Below are positions 63,043 through 64,000 of a DNA stretch of 64,000 bases, in pieces. The notes below the pieces were generated by a model. The model did no database searches. It was given only the letters and a program-made list of their open reading frames with translations, and had not been told where the DNA came from. Origin of the DNA: Sedimentitalea sp039941015 (GTDB lineage Bacteria > Pseudomonadota > Alphaproteobacteria > Rhodobacterales > Rhodobacteraceae); NCBI RefSeq assembly GCF_039941015.1, contig NZ_JBDVFI010000020.1; one strand, written 5' to 3'. Position 1 is the stretch's first letter, and each line of letters opens with the position of its first letter. The translations under genes were made by a program, and so were the position numbers.

Positions 63043-64000
63043 TGGCTCGCCGGATCAAGCGCGAGTTTCCCGGCGTGATTGCGTATTTTGATCGCCATCA
63101 AAAACGCCGTTACCGTTTTCGCCGGAAAGGGTTCTCGCCTGAAATCCACGGCGAATGCGGCTCTGATGATTTTCGCCGGAACTATGAGCGGGCGATCAGG
63201 GGCCACAGGTCGCAGGAAATCGGAGCAACGGCCACAAAGCGTGGCACGATTAACGCTCTGATTGTCTTATACTATAAGAGCCCTGAGTTTGTGTCGCTGA
63301 GTGACAGCACAAAGTCGACATACTGGCGCGAGATTGAACTTCTGCGTGACGAGCACGGGCACCGGCTGGTTGAGAAAATGAAGCGCACCCATGTCGTGAA
63401 GCTCCTTGAGCCTCTGACCGATCGGCCATCAGCCCGGAACAACCGCCTGAGAATGCTGCGCCTGTTGCTCAACCATGCTGTTGAAATCGGCTGGCCGAGT
63501 GACAACCCAACCGCAGCGATCAAGAAAATGCGCACCGGATCGCAGGGCTTTCATACTTGGACGGATGATGAGCTAAACGCCTTTTTCGCCTGCCATGAGA
63601 TCGGCTCCACGGCTCACACGGCTGTTACGCTCATGCTCTACACTGCTTGTTCTCGCGTTGATGCGGTTCAGCTTGGTTGGCAGAATGTGAGCGGCTCTCG
63701 GCTCCGGTATCGTCGGCAAAAGACTGAGCGGTTTTCTGAGGTGGTCGTGGATATTCCAATCCATCCAGATCTTCAAAACGTGCTGGGTGCCCTGCCCAAA
63801 TCACAAATGACGTTCCTTCAAACATCAAACGGGCGCTCACGTTCGGCAAACGGCTTGGGCAACGCCATGCGCAAATGGTGCAACGCCGCCAAGCTGCCCG
63901 ACTGCACGTCCCACGGGTTGCGAAACGCTTGCGCCACACGGTTGGCGAAGGCCGGGGCGTCGGAGCGCGAGATTATGGCTTGGACGGGTCACACATCGCC
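63042..64000 (+). CDS. Tyrosine recombinase/phage integrase, 5' part
   Basis: The frame is open to the right edge of the window; 319 residues are visible. Site-specific recombinases of this family insert elements through a covalent 3'-phosphotyrosine. Catalytic residues are R205 (CSRVDAVQL), K227 (RRQKTER), H291 and R294 (HGLRNACATRL) and H317 (WTGH). The Tyr should follow just past base 64000. An N-terminal core-binding domain with SAM-like helices precedes. The start overlaps the HTH gene. It appears intact within the window, unlike the neighbouring phage remnants. Confidence 0.92.
   Translation, partial: MARRIKREFPGVIAYFDRHQKRRYRFRRKGFSPEIHGECGSDDFRRNYERAIRGHRSQEIGATATKRGTINALIVLYYKSPEFVSLSDSTKSTYWREIELLRDEHGHRLVEKMKRTHVVKLLEPLTDRPSARNNRLRMLRLLLNHAVEIGWPSDNPTAAIKKMRTGSQGFHTWTDDELNAFFACHEIGSTAHTAVTLMLYTACSRVDAVQLGWQNVSGSRLRYRRQKTERFSEVVVDIPIHPDLQNVLGALPKSQMTFLQTSNGRSRSANGLGNAMRKWCNAAKLPDCTSHGLRNACATRLAKAGASEREIMAWTGHTS

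Overview
The window looks like chromosomal DNA of an alphaproteobacterium of the Rhodobacteraceae (Roseobacter group). The basis is the gene order trpD-trpC-moaC-moeA-lexA, an alphaproteobacterial SOS box (GAAC-N7-GAAC) at lexA, a DctPQM TRAP transporter with DctBD, a form II cox (molybdenum hydroxylase) cluster, and the DUF2849-cysI-cysH-DUF934-fpr sulfur block. Species cannot be told from sequence alone.

Layout. 1-3.9 kb: end of a tryptophan/molybdopterin operon and lexA. 3.9-7 kb: comEC and a GNAT gene on the minus strand. 7.3-10.1 kb: gltX and gltA. 10.4-16.1 kb: two tRNA-Val genes, a histidine phosphatase, HU, lon, a small Cys-rich secreted protein and tgt. 16.6-18.8 kb: an SPFH/NfeD pair and a cation diffusion facilitator. 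18.9-23.9 kb: an apparent four-gene operon of unrecognised function (39-aa secreted peptide, polytopic membrane protein, periplasmic binding-protein-like protein, membrane pentapeptide-repeat protein). This is my first candidate for an undescribed system. 24-25.7 kb: Fe-S maturation genes and a 2-oxoglutarate-type oxygenase. 25.8-32.2 kb: a dicarboxylate-type TRAP transporter with its DctB/DctD pair. The DctD has lost the sigma-54 contact loop and the Walker A lysine, while two DctD-type operator sites lie beside it. 32.2-36.9 kb: assimilatory sulfate/sulfite reduction. 37.1-39.1 kb: a low-complexity helical repeat protein, infC starting at an AUA codon, and a small lipoprotein.

39.3-48.2 kb: a minus-strand cox cluster (coxD, a PPC-domain membrane protein, coxE, xdhC, a MoeA-like gene, coxS, coxL, coxM). 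The AYRGAGR active-site loop marks it as form II, so its substrate is uncertain. 48.4-53.4 kb: four overlapping or closely spaced genes with three GT2-type glycosyltransferase domains, a sulfotransferase-like protein and a fusion of a degenerate sulfotransferase-like domain to a glycosyltransferase. They look like a surface-glycan locus and are the second candidate. 53.5-60.9 kb: a sugar ABC transporter with an SMP-30 lactonase, divergent from a NarX-type kinase and response regulator. 61-64 kb: a degraded prophage or integrative element, with primase-like and Mu gpT-like capsid remnants, an AlpA-like HTH protein and a tyrosine recombinase running off the right end.

Most genes sit in tight operons with ATGA or TGATG overlaps. 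All functional names are by recognition of motifs in the translated sequence. No database search was possible.
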